A stretch of DNA of 64,000 nucleotides from Candidatus Sumerlaeota bacterium (GCA_030613245.1 JAUWMI010000024.1:1-64000); one strand, 5' to 3'. Counted from the first letter of the stretch, positions 1 through 9,065 are shown. Numbers and translations: made by a program. Notes: a model not told the origin generated them from the letters alone.

Positions 1-132
1 TTTGTTGTGCAACTTCCTCAATTGCTCGAGGAAATCTAAGAGCGAGATCTGATTCTGCGCCCCCCCGCCGATATTATATACGCGACCCTGGGTCGCCTCG
101 ATTTTCTCTATCGCAGCCAAAATCTCCATCAT
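1..132 (-). pseudogene. 5'-truncated copy of CDP-paratose 2-epimerase-like gene (runs off window)
   Basis: Positions 1-119 are identical, base for base, to 30137-30255, inside the minus-strand epimerase gene at 29951-30997 (about codons 248-287, containing YNIGGGAQNQ). The match breaks at 119/120. Two ATG codons in the same frame (130-132 and 127-129, minus strand) lie just beyond the breakpoint, so a short N-terminally truncated product is conceivable, but I see no good ribosome-binding site. The Rossmann domain is missing, so any product would not be an active epimerase. The copy may continue to the left of the window. It could be a real duplication scar or an assembly artefact. Confidence 0.8.
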
Positions 133-567
133 TTTAATTACTCGATAAATCGAACTTGTAACTAAGTATAGTGGCTCGGATAAAGTCCTTAATGAATCCG
201 CTTTGAGTTAGGATGTGTTCTGCAGGTGTATATTTCTTTTGCGAATTTGTTGGCTGTTGCGATTTTTACTTGAATGTATGCAAAACTTGCGGAATTATTT
301 CTTATTAGTTGTTGCAGGTAAGGGGCTTGATCTAGATGTTTTCACATGAATCGCACTATTTCGGCTGAGTTATAGAAGATTTGCTAATCGCCGTTCGTGC
401 TTCTTCCAGGAACATATTGATGTCCGGGACCGGGCGCACCCATATTTTCTACAACTCATTTACGTGAGCATTAAGAATTACATTGGGCGCATACTTTGTG
501 ATGTGAACTTACCTTCTCATTTTCATGGGGAGGTGAGACATGCTGTATCCCCTCTAGGGAGACGTAA
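120..567. other. gene-poor AT-rich stretch
   Basis: No convincing gene seen. A 76-codon open frame on the plus strand (464-694) has no family resemblance and overlaps the radical SAM relic in another frame. A short minus-strand open stretch around 355-450 reads like eroded coding sequence but I cannot name it. The region lies between the epimerase fragment and the split radical SAM gene and is probably recombination debris. Confidence 0.5.
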
Positions 568-741
568 ATGGAAGGTATTATTGTTGTTACCTACCGGTGT
601 AACGCTTGTTGCTATATGTGTCACACCTGGCAGCATTCATCAAATAAGGCTGATGAGATCACGCCTGCAGATATGGAAAAGCTTCCGAGCATGACTTTTG
701 CAAACATCACTGGAGGAGAGCCACTTCTCCGGATAGTGTAG
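568..741 (+). pseudogene. radical SAM enzyme, N-terminal fragment
   Basis: This 57-codon frame starts with ATG directly after an in-frame TAA and carries two hallmark motifs. One is the radical SAM cluster motif CNACCYMC (CxxxCxxC, residues 11-18), which binds the 4Fe-4S cluster and S-adenosylmethionine. The other is TGGEPLLR, the SAM-binding GGEP motif. Homology ends at the Arg codon 730-732; the next codons run to a TAG. The continuation of the same protein reappears at 2823, after two unrelated AT-rich genes, so the gene was split by insertion. The family is the short-N-terminus, CNxxCYMC type often found in biosynthetic and glycan loci; the substrate is unknown. Confidence 0.8.
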
Positions 742-2822
742 CATGTTTTATGTTAATTCATTATTGGAAGCGAATGAGATGCGGAGGTGAAAAGTGATAA
801 CAAAAGATACCAGGATTCTGGTCACCGGTTGTGGCGGAATGCTGGGAGAAGCGATTTATTCAAGTTTCTCTAGAATCTGTGTTGTTAAAGCCACAGATAT
901 AGATGTAAACAAAGAATGGATTTCCTATTTGGATGTGAGAGATTATCAATCTGTAAAAAGAGAGATCATTGAATTTAAGCCTACGGTTATTTTTCATTTA
1001 GCCGCTTTAACCGATTTGGAGTATTGTGAGCAAAATTCAAACGAAGCATATAGAACAAACGCTATAGGGACGGAAAACATAGCCCTTTTATGTAAAGAAT
1101 ACAACATTTTGGCAATTCATATTTCAACTGCTGGTATTTTTGATGGCAAGCAAGATGTATACAATGATTATGATTGCCCCAACCCGATAAATTATTATGG
1201 CAAATCTAAATACGCGGGAGAAGTATTTTTCAAATCTCATTTGGAAAAGTATTTTATTTTTAGGCCAGGGTGGATGATGGGCGGCGGTCCGGAAAAAGAT
1301 AAAAAATTTGTAAAAAAAATAATAGATCAAATTAATTCGGGGAAAAAAGAACTTTTTGTGGTTCTTGATAAATTGGGTACTCCTACTTATACATATGATT
1401 TCGCTAAAAATATGTTAGAGGTTATAAACTCCAGTTTTTTCGGCATATATAATATGGTATGTAAGGGGGAAGGAAGCAGATATGATGTTGCTCGAGAAAT
1501 CCTGAAAATTTTGAATCTAGAAAAAAGAATAAAACTTACAAAAGTGGATTCCGATTTTTTTAAAAAAGAGTATTTTGCTCCACGGCCATATTCCGAGAAA
1601 CTTTCGCCATTAAAATTGAAACTAAGAGGATTGTATAAAATGAGAAATTGGAAGGTGTGTTTAGAAGAGTATTTGTCAAAATACCACTGGTTAAAATAGG
1701 GAGTAAGATAGAAAATGAAGATTGCCATGATGGGGATTAGGGGGATACCTGCAAAATATGGGGGGTTTGAAACTTTTGCCGAACAGTTAGCTCCAAGATT
1801 GGCTGAGAAAGGACATCATGTTATTGTTTATGGCCGATCTAATATTATAAAGGACTACAAAACGGGGGATTACTATAAAGGATGTGAAATTGTAATTCTG
1901 CCTACGATCTCTCATAAATATTTAGACACAGTATGCCACACTTTTCTCTCGGTTATTCATTCGCTGTTTCATCGGTATGATGTAATTCTTATTTGTAATG
2001 CGGCAAACAGTGTTTTTGCTTTTATCCCAAGGTTAGTCGGGCAGAAAGTTCTTGTCAATGTGGACGGGATAGAGAGAAAAAGAACAAAATGGAATTGGCT
2101 GGGGAAATTATGGTATCTACTTGGTGAAATATTCTCTTCTATTTTTCCAAATGAAATTGTATCAGATGCAAAAGTTATTCAAGAGTATTATTGGAATAGA
2201 TACCGTAAAAAATCTAAATTCATCCCTTATGGTGCAAATGTTGGGAAATTAAATACATATCAAATCTTAGATAAATTTGGTGTAAAGCCGGAAGAATATG
2301 TTTTGTATGTCAGCAGGTTTGAACCGGAAAATAATGCGCATAGAGTAATTAAAGCATTTTCAAATGTTAACACGAAGAAAAAACTGATAATGGTTGGTGA
2401 TAGTCTGTATGCTTTAGAGTATAAAAAACATCTTTACGATTTAGCGAAAAGCGATGATAGAATAATTTTTACAGGCTATGTTTTTGGAACGGGATACAAA
2501 GAATTTCAGTCAAATGCATATTGCTATATTCATGCCGGAGAGGTAGGCGGCACCCCGCCGGCGTTGGTAGAGGCGATGGGTTTTGGAAATTGTGTTATTG
2601 CGAACGGAACACCAGGAAACATTGAAGTTGTTGGTGATGCAGGATTAATTTACGCAAAAAACGACGAAGAAGATTTAAGGAAAAAATTGCAATACATAAT
2701 AGATAAACCGGAAGTTATTAAATTGTATAAAGAAAAAGCACTGAGAAGAATTCAGGAATGTTATTCTTGGGAAACGGTTACGGATAAATATGAGAGTTTA
2801 TTTTTAAATTTATTGGGAACGT
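733..2822. mobile_element. inserted AT-rich two-gene cassette (RmlD-like + GT4)
   Basis: These bases lie between the two halves of one radical SAM gene. They are visibly more AT-rich than the flanking locus and carry exactly two co-directional genes, a sugar-nucleotide reductase and a glycosyltransferase. I found no terminal inverted repeats, target duplication or transposase, so this looks like illegitimate or recombination-driven insertion rather than a transposon. The boundaries are inferred from where radical SAM homology stops and restarts. Confidence 0.6.
794..1699 (+). CDS. RmlD-like NAD(P)-dependent sugar-nucleotide reductase/epimerase
   Basis: A 301-residue SDR protein of the RmlD substrate-binding family (dTDP-4-dehydrorhamnose reductase-like). 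It has an N-terminal Rossmann motif GCGGMLGEA (residues 13-21), the IFHLAALTD segment, and an active-site YGKSK (YxxxK) near residue 134. The family reduces or epimerises nucleotide-linked keto-sugars in the cytoplasm; the exact substrate cannot be read from sequence. No rmlA, rmlB or rmlC lies in this window, so rhamnose synthesis would need genes elsewhere. The start is GTG at 794, behind a good ribosome-binding site (gcggaggtg). It is followed 15 bp later by a glycosyltransferase; both are AT-rich and form the inserted cassette. Confidence 0.85.
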   Translation: MITKDTRILVTGCGGMLGEAIYSSFSRICVVKATDIDVNKEWISYLDVRDYQSVKREIIEFKPTVIFHLAALTDLEYCEQNSNEAYRTNAIGTENIALLCKEYNILAIHISTAGIFDGKQDVYNDYDCPNPINYYGKSKYAGEVFFKSHLEKYFIFRPGWMMGGGPEKDKKFVKKIIDQINSGKKELFVVLDKLGTPTYTYDFAKNMLEVINSSFFGIYNMVCKGEGSRYDVAREILKILNLEKRIKLTKVDSDFFKKEYFAPRPYSEKLSPLKLKLRGLYKMRNWKVCLEEYLSKYHWLK

Positions 2823-2824
2823 GA
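1715..2824 (+). CDS. GT4 glycosyltransferase with DUF1972 N-terminus
   Basis: A 369-residue GT-B fold glycosyltransferase. The N-terminus GIRGIPAKYGGFETFAEQL is the DUF1972 signature found in rhamnosyltransferase-like enzymes of polysaccharide loci. The C-terminal donor-binding half has LYVSRFEPENNAH and GGTPPALVEAMGFGN, the latter containing the acidic motif of GT4 enzymes. It probably transfers a sugar to a lipid-linked oligosaccharide at the inner face of the membrane. It follows the RmlD-like gene closely, has the same AT-rich composition, and its stop codon TGA falls at the right-hand junction of the inserted cassette. The donor sugar is unknown, though pairing with an RmlD-like gene fits a deoxysugar. 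Confidence 0.85.
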   Translation: MKIAMMGIRGIPAKYGGFETFAEQLAPRLAEKGHHVIVYGRSNIIKDYKTGDYYKGCEIVILPTISHKYLDTVCHTFLSVIHSLFHRYDVILICNAANSVFAFIPRLVGQKVLVNVDGIERKRTKWNWLGKLWYLLGEIFSSIFPNEIVSDAKVIQEYYWNRYRKKSKFIPYGANVGKLNTYQILDKFGVKPEEYVLYVSRFEPENNAHRVIKAFSNVNTKKKLIMVGDSLYALEYKKHLYDLAKSDDRIIFTGYVFGTGYKEFQSNAYCYIHAGEVGGTPPALVEAMGFGNCVIANGTPGNIEVVGDAGLIYAKNDEEDLRKKLQYIIDKPEVIKLYKEKALRRIQECYSWETVTDKYESLFLNLLGT

Positions 2825-2981
2825 GGATATTGAAGATGTTGTAGAAGTATTGCGTCGCAAGGCGAACCGAGTCGTCATCAGCACTAACGGAGCAGAGGTC
2901 ATTTATGTTCCCAATGGGGTAACAATACCCGAGATTCTCGCGCCTCATGATATAACACCGAGGTGGAATCTTAGGCGCTGA
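2823..2981 (+). pseudogene. radical SAM middle fragment fused to a GT4 fragment
   Basis: A 52-codon open stretch with no start of its own. Codons 1-23 (EDIEDVVEVLRRKANRVVI then STNG) continue the radical SAM protein whose N-terminus lies at 568-732. The charged helix and the ISTNG strand are what normally follows GGEPLLR in that family. From 2892 onward the resemblance switches to a GT4 glycosyltransferase: EVIYVPNGVTIPEI is the conserved NG(V/I) donor-domain entry, followed by ILAPHDITPRWNL. The frame ends at TGA. It is therefore a mosaic of two broken genes. The radical SAM assignment is firm from order and spacing; the GT4 part is from motif recognition. Confidence 0.7.
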
Positions 2982-3237
2982 TATCAGCGAAAGGGGTCGG
3001 GCAGGGGTCTATAGATTAATGTTGTAAGAGGAGGTATGTTCTGTTTATCTTTTTCTCTAGGGCAGAGCATACCAGGGGGCCAACAAGCAGATACTTCCAT
3101 ATCAGGGCGCAATGGAGAGGGGGCGGAGGTACAGAACCGCGTTCATGAGTGTGGGCGCTGTACTAGAGAAGCTTGACAGGATTAAGGGATTAATGGTAGA
3201 AGCACGTGTAGTTTATTGAACCTGCGGATAAGAGGAT

Positions 3238-3939
3238 GTGGATTATATCAATACAATAGGTACCCGCGCCTGGGGGTTCACGGATAGTATGAGTAGGCAC
3301 ACGCGCTGGAGCGGATTACTACTGGGCCTGGTGGTATTGACTCTCTTGGTGTTTTTGGAGGTTCAGGCTATCCGCAAGATTGGTGGGGAGTATTTTATCA
3401 ACCAGGCTCGGCTCAAAGGAAATGCTCAGGAATTCCTCCAAAATATGCGACGATCTCTCGGACTTGATTCCTCGAACGGGTTTGCTCATTTTCTCTTGTC
3501 TCGCTATTACGTGGAGACACGAAATTATCAGGAGGCACTCAACGAGGCTCTCCTTGCAAGAAAGAGTTTTATCTCGTTTAACGGCCTTATGCAAATCGGC
3601 TCCATTTATTTAAAAATACACAATTACAACATGGCAATTGAGACTTTTCGTCAGGCGAATCTTATGGTGCCCAGCAATGTAGTGGCGCAAAACTATTTGG
3701 CATATTCCTATCTGCGAACGAACGATGTTGAGCAGGCCAAGGAAGAACTATCTGCCATCCTCAGAAGCGATTGTCTTAATGCCAACTCACTATACTTAAT
3801 GGGTGTAGCGAGCGATATATCTGGAAAGCGGCGATTGGGCAGATACTATCATTATTGGGCTTTTCTCCAACAGCGAAAGAGAGAGAATCCTTTTTATGAT
3901 CGCGAATATCTCCTTAAAAGGATTCAGACTGTGAACTAG
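3238..3939 (+). CDS. membrane-anchored TPR protein
   Basis: A 233-residue protein with one N-terminal membrane segment (about residues 26-43, GLLLGLVVLTLLVFLEV) and a C-terminal part built of tetratricopeptide repeats (AHFLLSRYYVETRNYQEAL, YLKIHNYNMAIETFRQAN, and a third around LAYSYLRTNDVEQAKEEL). TPRs bind partner proteins. The position just before a second TPR membrane protein and a Wzz-like gene suggests a scaffold for polysaccharide export or assembly. The GTG start at 3238 follows a modest ribosome-binding site (aagagg); an ATG at codon 19 is the alternative. I recognise no enzyme domain. Confidence 0.7.
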   Translation: MDYINTIGTRAWGFTDSMSRHTRWSGLLLGLVVLTLLVFLEVQAIRKIGGEYFINQARLKGNAQEFLQNMRRSLGLDSSNGFAHFLLSRYYVETRNYQEALNEALLARKSFISFNGLMQIGSIYLKIHNYNMAIETFRQANLMVPSNVVAQNYLAYSYLRTNDVEQAKEELSAILRSDCLNANSLYLMGVASDISGKRRLGRYYHYWAFLQQRKRENPFYDREYLLKRIQTVN

Positions 3940-4036
3940 TCCAATGCACACTTCAGATTTTACTGCGCGCTCCTTGTATGTTGGCAGAGACTGTTAGATC
4001 TGATTGGTTTTGAGTAACTAGAGGATATCAGTTTCT

Positions 4037-5629
4037 ATGCAGACCAAGTCCCATGAGAGCAAACCCCGACGCCTGGGGCGAGCCACTATTGTGTTGCTTA
4101 TCGTGGTTCTTCTGGGAGGTGTAGCTATTGCGGTTCTTATTCGGGGAAACCATACCTTTTTCATGAAAAATAAATGCCATTATCTTATCAGCCGAGGGCT
4201 TTACAAAGAAGCGCTTGATCTGCTTCGTCCTTTGAATCAACGTTACCCTTCTGACCCAACGGTTCTGCACCACATGCTTCTTATTCATAACCATCTGGGC
4301 GACAATGAGAAGGCCTTCGCGTTGGCCAAGCAATTGGAAAACATGGCCAAGCCTGACAGGGAAGTGTACTGGGCTCTGGGGATACACTCCCTTCTGGCTC
4401 GTGATCTTGATGCTGCGAAGAACTCTTTCAGTGACTTCCCAATTACGGAACCTTTATCCCGACTGGATCGGGATACGTATCGTGTTCCATTTGTTCAAGG
4501 GATTATTGCCTATGTTGAACGCGACTATCAGTCTGCAGAACGGTTCTTAATTGATGCTTTGAATGAGGATGATGATGTTTACTTAACGCATCTTTATCTG
4601 GCAGAAACCTATATCAACAGAGGCAGGACAGATCAGGCAGAGGATTTCCTTGGGCTAACAAACAGCAAATTTCCCGAGAAGGCCGAGCCATGCGCATTAT
4701 TAGCTTCGCTATATTATCAAGAAGGTGATATGGATCGTGCCAGGTTCTATTTGGATAATGCTCAATTCCGTGGCTTGAACGCCTATGAAATGTTGGTGAC
4801 GGACATGTCTACAACATCAGGTCTGTATACACACAAGGATTTCGGCGAGTGTTTCCGGCAACTTGTGGATGGGAGAATTTACTCATCATGTACCCGTTTT
4901 GCTGGTAGAACGGAGCGAATGTATGGCGAGATTTTGCTCCACCTAAGGATGGGGAAATACCAAGAGGCTAAAGATTCGCTTGAAACTCTGCGCATGATCC
5001 AGCCTGAAATACCTGGAGTGAATTACCTGATGGCTCTGATTGTGGAGCAAATCGACGGGCCCGAGCAAGCAAAGGAACTCTTATACAGAGAAGTTGAAAT
5101 CAATCCATGGAATTTTAATGCTTACCTCAGATACCGGCAGCTATCGCCAGGTGCCTCCGACAGTCAAACAAGCCCGGCTATTGCACTGGTAAAGGAAAAT
5201 CTTGAGGGCAGAACAGTGGGTGAAAAGCGGGCGAAAACGGATTTCGCGTTTAATAAGGAAAACAATAACGAAGTGAAGGCACTCGTTAGTAATGGTACGG
5301 CACGAACTACCATGCAAGTTTCCAGTGACGGCGTCTACCTTCTTACCGTTATAGCTCGTGGCATGTCAGCCGGAGGAATATGGCCATTAATGTACGTCAA
5401 GATTGATGAATCTGATCCGCAAGCATTTTACGCGGACAGTCCCAATTGGAGAGCGTATAGCATCCCTGTCAACATTTACAGTGGCAGCCATACTGTCGAA
5501 ATTGAATTTGCTAACGATAAGATGGTGACGGCTGGAGGCAAAGAGGAAGACTGTAACCTGTTTATACAACGGGCTGTCCTGCTGCATGTGCCCCCGAGGG
5601 ACTTATTAGGCGGTTATGTGACGTATTGA
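4037..5629 (+). CDS. membrane TPR protein with C-terminal CBM36/60-like domain
   Basis: A 530-residue protein. Residues 1-17 are basic, about 18-36 form a membrane anchor (IVLLIVVLLGGVAIAVLI), and about 40-360 are TPR-like helices (YLISRGLYKEALDLLRPL, YLAETYINRGRTDQAEDFL). The last roughly 115 residues resemble Ca-dependent xylan-binding modules (CBM36/60): IARGMSAGGIWPLMYVKID, then SGSHTVEIEFANDKM, then EEDCNLFIQRAVL. In those modules the equivalent FxND...DRNL region supplies the calcium and sugar ligands. The topology puts TPRs and CBM outside the cytoplasm. The protein sits upstream of wzz and probably holds nascent glycan or organises the export complex; this is inference. A related tail occurs in the ligase at 27060-29525. 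Confidence 0.75.
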   Translation: MQTKSHESKPRRLGRATIVLLIVVLLGGVAIAVLIRGNHTFFMKNKCHYLISRGLYKEALDLLRPLNQRYPSDPTVLHHMLLIHNHLGDNEKAFALAKQLENMAKPDREVYWALGIHSLLARDLDAAKNSFSDFPITEPLSRLDRDTYRVPFVQGIIAYVERDYQSAERFLIDALNEDDDVYLTHLYLAETYINRGRTDQAEDFLGLTNSKFPEKAEPCALLASLYYQEGDMDRARFYLDNAQFRGLNAYEMLVTDMSTTSGLYTHKDFGECFRQLVDGRIYSSCTRFAGRTERMYGEILLHLRMGKYQEAKDSLETLRMIQPEIPGVNYLMALIVEQIDGPEQAKELLYREVEINPWNFNAYLRYRQLSPGASDSQTSPAIALVKENLEGRTVGEKRAKTDFAFNKENNNEVKALVSNGTARTTMQVSSDGVYLLTVIARGMSAGGIWPLMYVKIDESDPQAFYADSPNWRAYSIPVNIYSGSHTVEIEFANDKMVTAGGKEEDCNLFIQRAVLLHVPPRDLLGGYVTY

Positions 5630-5950
5630 ATCTTCCTGTGCCCCCAGGCTCGTACTTCGAGTTGCAGTCATTTAGTCCAGCGTAGCAAATAGCCGAGATG
5701 TAGATCGCTTGGCCCGTTAGGGGAAGAACCAAGCGTTTTGCGTGGCGCAATTTTCACGGGGTATGATCTGTATTGAGTTAATGAATGCCCTGGTCAGGAA
5801 ATAGAGAAGGCGGTTTAAACTTGAACATTACCTTACTTCTTTATGGTAACAATCTGGAGGATCAGCTTAATCACGAGAGTAAAATTGACTTGACTATCGG
5901 CACAAAAATGTCACCCTTAATTCTCAATTATTGAATTGGAGCATGGATAT
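5630..5950. other. 320-bp intergenic region before wzz-like gene
   Basis: No gene seen. It contains one copy of a roughly 48-nt element (5703-5750) that recurs upstream of the glycosyltransferase at 9166. Within it cttgg...ccaag can pair around the conserved ggcccgttagg. No clear promoter of TTGACA/TATAAT type was found. Confidence 0.5.
5703..5750 (+). promoter_or_regulatory. conserved leader element, copy A
   Basis: The segment matches 9066-9118 at roughly three quarters of positions, including ggcc(c/t)gttagg, an a/g-rich stretch and cgtggcg. Both copies lie in plus-strand intergenic leaders of polysaccharide genes. It does not match the c-di-GMP riboswitch or JUMPstart/ops consensus as I know them. 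It could be a structured leader, an antiterminator recruitment site or a dispersed repeat. Confidence 0.4.
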
Positions 5951-7381
5951 ATGAACGACATTCGAAGAGAGCGAAAAGAGTGGCGCAGTCAGTTCAAGTT
6001 TCTTTCCTTTGTTGAGCTAATTGACCTATTTTCTGGAAGACGTTATTTGATTTTGACAGTCTTTTTCATTTCTCTTATACTTTCCGCAGCGGTGAGTTTT
6101 ATACTGCCCAAGACCTATCGAGCCTATGCTTCACTTCTGGTAATGGCTCCGAAATGGCAGGCAGAACTGAGTCCTGATGAGCTTTCCGCTCAAACCTATA
6201 GGAAGATTCTTTTTTCCGATTCTTTGCTCGATAGGGTTAAGCGAGTACTTAATCTGGACATCACATTGAAAGAGCTAAAGAGAAATGTAGGCGTTGATGT
6301 TCTTCGAGAGAAATACGGTGCTGAAGTGCAATATTCTCCGCTCATAACCTTGTGGGTTGAGAGTGACACGCCCTCAGCGGCCCGCGATATTGCTAATACA
6401 TGGGCGGAGGAGTTTGTTTCCTGGGTAAGCTCAATGATGGTCGAAGGTACTGAGGGTTACGCGGATTTTGTTCTCGACCAGTTCACCGCACTTGAAACTA
6501 ATAACCTCCTGCCTGCTGAATCGACCCTAACTACTCGCACCCTCTATTACGCGGACACTATCGCTGATACGGAAAAAGAATGGGACGAGCGGATCACCGA
6601 GTTTAGCAGCGTGTGGAATATCGAACGAATGGAGGAAGAGCTTAAAGAATTGCACAAAACGATTGCAGAGCTCAGAAGTGAGCTTGCTGCGGTTCAATAT
6701 AAAATTGATCTTACCGACAGGAAGCTGAAACAGCAGCGCACCCAGCTTAAAGAATTGCCCCCTACTATAGCGCTCAGGAAGTCAATCACCGAAGATGCGT
6801 TCTGGGAATGGGTGATCGCAGCTCAAGGAAGCCCCGTAAAACCGGAAGATATCGAAAAACTCAGCATGACGTCCGAAGAGATCAATCCGACCCATGTCGA
6901 GCTTAGTAAACAGGCGGAAGAAACCGAAGTAGAACACAGCGTGTTCCTTGCAACGCGCGAGCTTCTTTCCAGAGAACTGAAAGGCATCGTTAATGAGACC
7001 GACAGCTTACGAAAGCTTAAAAAGGAAAAAGAACTCGAGATTGCAAAGATGGAAATCGACAAGAAAACGGAGATCGACAAGCTGACGGTTCGCAAAGAGA
7101 TTGAACTGGCACAGCTGACGCGAGATGTTGAAAAGTTAAGAGATACGTATAAGCTATTGGCGCCCGTGAGTGAAGCTGCTAAAATAAGCAAGAATGAAGA
7201 ATTTGATTTTGTGAAGATTGCAAGTAAGGCCGTTGCGCCCGACTATCGGATTGCTCCTACCAGGTCAGCTATCGTGGTACTTGGCACGTGCGGCTCAACC
7301 GGCCTGGTTATCGTTTTAATATTGCTAAGATTGTATTATGTGCAGCTGAGAGAGTTTTACCGCTTAAAAAAGGAAGACTAA
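5951..7381 (+). CDS. Wzz/chain-length determinant family protein
   Basis: A polysaccharide co-polymerase-like protein of about 476 residues. It has a membrane segment near the N-terminus (LILTVFFISLILSAAVSFI), followed by PKTYRAYASLLV, the typical Wzz periplasmic entry. A long charged coiled coil follows (about residues 210-420, rich in EKELEIAKMEIDKK-type heptads), then a second membrane segment close to the C-terminus (AIVVLGTCGSTGLVIVLIL). The family sets polymer length with Wzy. No cytoplasmic tyrosine-kinase domain is present. A TTG 15 bp upstream would keep the same frame, but ATG 5951 has ggag at suitable spacing. It precedes an O-antigen polymerase/ligase gene and belongs to the same plus-strand group. 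Confidence 0.85.
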   Translation: MNDIRRERKEWRSQFKFLSFVELIDLFSGRRYLILTVFFISLILSAAVSFILPKTYRAYASLLVMAPKWQAELSPDELSAQTYRKILFSDSLLDRVKRVLNLDITLKELKRNVGVDVLREKYGAEVQYSPLITLWVESDTPSAARDIANTWAEEFVSWVSSMMVEGTEGYADFVLDQFTALETNNLLPAESTLTTRTLYYADTIADTEKEWDERITEFSSVWNIERMEEELKELHKTIAELRSELAAVQYKIDLTDRKLKQQRTQLKELPPTIALRKSITEDAFWEWVIAAQGSPVKPEDIEKLSMTSEEINPTHVELSKQAEETEVEHSVFLATRELLSRELKGIVNETDSLRKLKKEKELEIAKMEIDKKTEIDKLTVRKEIELAQLTRDVEKLRDTYKLLAPVSEAAKISKNEEFDFVKIASKAVAPDYRIAPTRSAIVVLGTCGSTGLVIVLILLRLYYVQLREFYRLKKED

Positions 7382-7445
7382 ATACTCCTTAAGACATCTC
7401 TAATACTTTTTTAGACCCACCCTTTAAGGGACGTTCCTCCTGCCA

Positions 7446-8933
7446 ATGATAAAGAATGAGTCTATACGTAAAGATACGGTTGTCTTATGGCTGGCTTCGT
7501 TGGCAGTTGTAGTGCTGTTTAGCCTCCTCCCTCTTGCTTATCTAATTCTCCCTGCTTTCAAGAGATACGTACCCATACTGATTATGTTACCATTCGCTCT
7601 TGCCTATTCCATAGCGATATTTGCGTATCCCAGAGCGGGATTAGCCATCGCAACTTGCTTTGTCCCACTTCAATATTTTTTGACCAAACCGTTCGGAGAG
7701 ACGGCTGTGAAATATGCAGTGCTTCTCGACGAATTTACCCTCCTGATAATTACATTAGCATGGATGAGTGGAAATATAAATCGGAAAGGTAAAATATGGA
7801 CACCTACTGCGATTGATGTGCCGCTTCTTCTGTTTATTCTCGTAGCATTCATCTCAACGATACTGAACGGTGCACCTTTTTTCGAGGCCATGTTCGGCAT
7901 GCGCCAGCACATGCAGTACGCGCTCATATTTTACGCAATCGTGAATCTTGATCTTCCAAGAGTGTTTATACGGAAATTATTTCTTATCTCTCTTGGAATT
8001 GCTGCGATACAGTTACCCGTTATGATCGGGCAGTGGGACATTGCCGAGATTATTTTTCGCGAGCAGAATGCCCCGGATATTTTTGTCGGCACCATGGGAA
8101 AGGGTGGAGCGAATGCGGTGGGATTTTTTCTTTTGATCCACATCGCTTTTCTTCTCGGTCTTTTTCAGGCCGGCTACAGGCGCTATCCCAGCAGTTTTCT
8201 GATTTTGTTCTCCCTTTATCTTCTCGTTCCTTTCATCATGTGCGGTTCCCGTGTCGGCCTTCTCATTTTTCCATTCTTTATTCTCTGGCTCTTTTACAAA
8301 GACATCAGGAGGCCTCAGTATTTACTCGTTGGGCTCATTCTTGTGGGTGTTATGATACTTGGATCTATCTATTATGTTAAAAACATGCTGGTTGATTGGG
8401 ATTTGACCTATTCTTTGGAGACGAATATCAGTGCTGAAACAGATCCTCGAAAAGCTGGGCGTATCGCTTACTATGGGATTGGATGGGACGTGCTCCACCA
8501 CCACAGCGTGAGTCCGCTCATTGGCACAGGTCCTGGTACGTACTCGTCCTATGCTGCGCGCCGTTTTGAGCCTCCTTTGGCTCAGGCCTATGTTTACAAG
8601 GTAACACCTGGTGTTGAGCATTTAGTGGATTCCCAGATCATTGCCACAGGTGTGGAATATGGTTACCTGGGACTCGTCTTATTCTATCTGATTATCATTC
8701 AGTTCTGGCGGATGACCATCGAGGCGTACCGAACCACCACAGATTTGTTCTGGAAAGGGATCTCGAGGGGATTCGTGGCCACACTGATACTGGCCACGTT
8801 TGTTACACCGGTAATAAATGTCTGGGAGATTCAGTATTTCGCATATTATCTGTGGCTGTGGGCTGGAGTGATGTATTGCTTGAAGAGCGACCGAAGAGCA
8901 AAACAGATGCAAGCAGCTGTGGGTAATATATAA
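7446..8933 (+). CDS. O-antigen polymerase/ligase family membrane protein
   Basis: A 495-residue polytopic protein with about ten to twelve membrane segments and the Wzy_C/O-antigen ligase architecture: hydrophobic core, the central CGSRVGLLIFPFF motif around residues 265-277, and a large periplasmic loop after it (GIGWDVLHHHSVSPLIGTGPGTY). Such proteins polymerise repeat units or ligate polymer to a lipid acceptor at the periplasmic face. The position straight after a Wzz-like gene favours a Wzy-type polymerase. The ribosome-binding site before ATG 7446 is weak. A second member of the family lies at 27060-29525, so one may be polymerase and the other ligase. Confidence 0.8.
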   Translation: MIKNESIRKDTVVLWLASLAVVVLFSLLPLAYLILPAFKRYVPILIMLPFALAYSIAIFAYPRAGLAIATCFVPLQYFLTKPFGETAVKYAVLLDEFTLLIITLAWMSGNINRKGKIWTPTAIDVPLLLFILVAFISTILNGAPFFEAMFGMRQHMQYALIFYAIVNLDLPRVFIRKLFLISLGIAAIQLPVMIGQWDIAEIIFREQNAPDIFVGTMGKGGANAVGFFLLIHIAFLLGLFQAGYRRYPSSFLILFSLYLLVPFIMCGSRVGLLIFPFFILWLFYKDIRRPQYLLVGLILVGVMILGSIYYVKNMLVDWDLTYSLETNISAETDPRKAGRIAYYGIGWDVLHHHSVSPLIGTGPGTYSSYAARRFEPPLAQAYVYKVTPGVEHLVDSQIIATGVEYGYLGLVLFYLIIIQFWRMTIEAYRTTTDLFWKGISRGFVATLILATFVTPVINVWEIQYFAYYLWLWAGVMYCLKSDRRAKQMQAAVGNI

Positions 8934-9065
8934 TAATTGATCATCGTAGTCCGTGGGGAAGTAAATAGAAATGCTGGTGTTTTTTACAATTTAGGAAAAA
9001 CTGCTTTTGGGCTATTACTGTGAATTACAATCATCAAATCCTTTCCAGCGGATGGCCAAGACGCC

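Noticed and set aside
464-694. 76-codon plus-strand open frame
   Set aside because: It overlaps the radical SAM relic in a different frame and has no family resemblance; the relic frame carries real motifs.
733-2822. Classical transposon or insertion sequence
   Set aside because: No transposase, terminal inverted repeats or target-site duplication could be found at the junctions.
5703-5750. c-di-GMP riboswitch or JUMPstart/ops element
   Set aside because: The conserved cores of these elements are not present; only the repeat itself can be supported.
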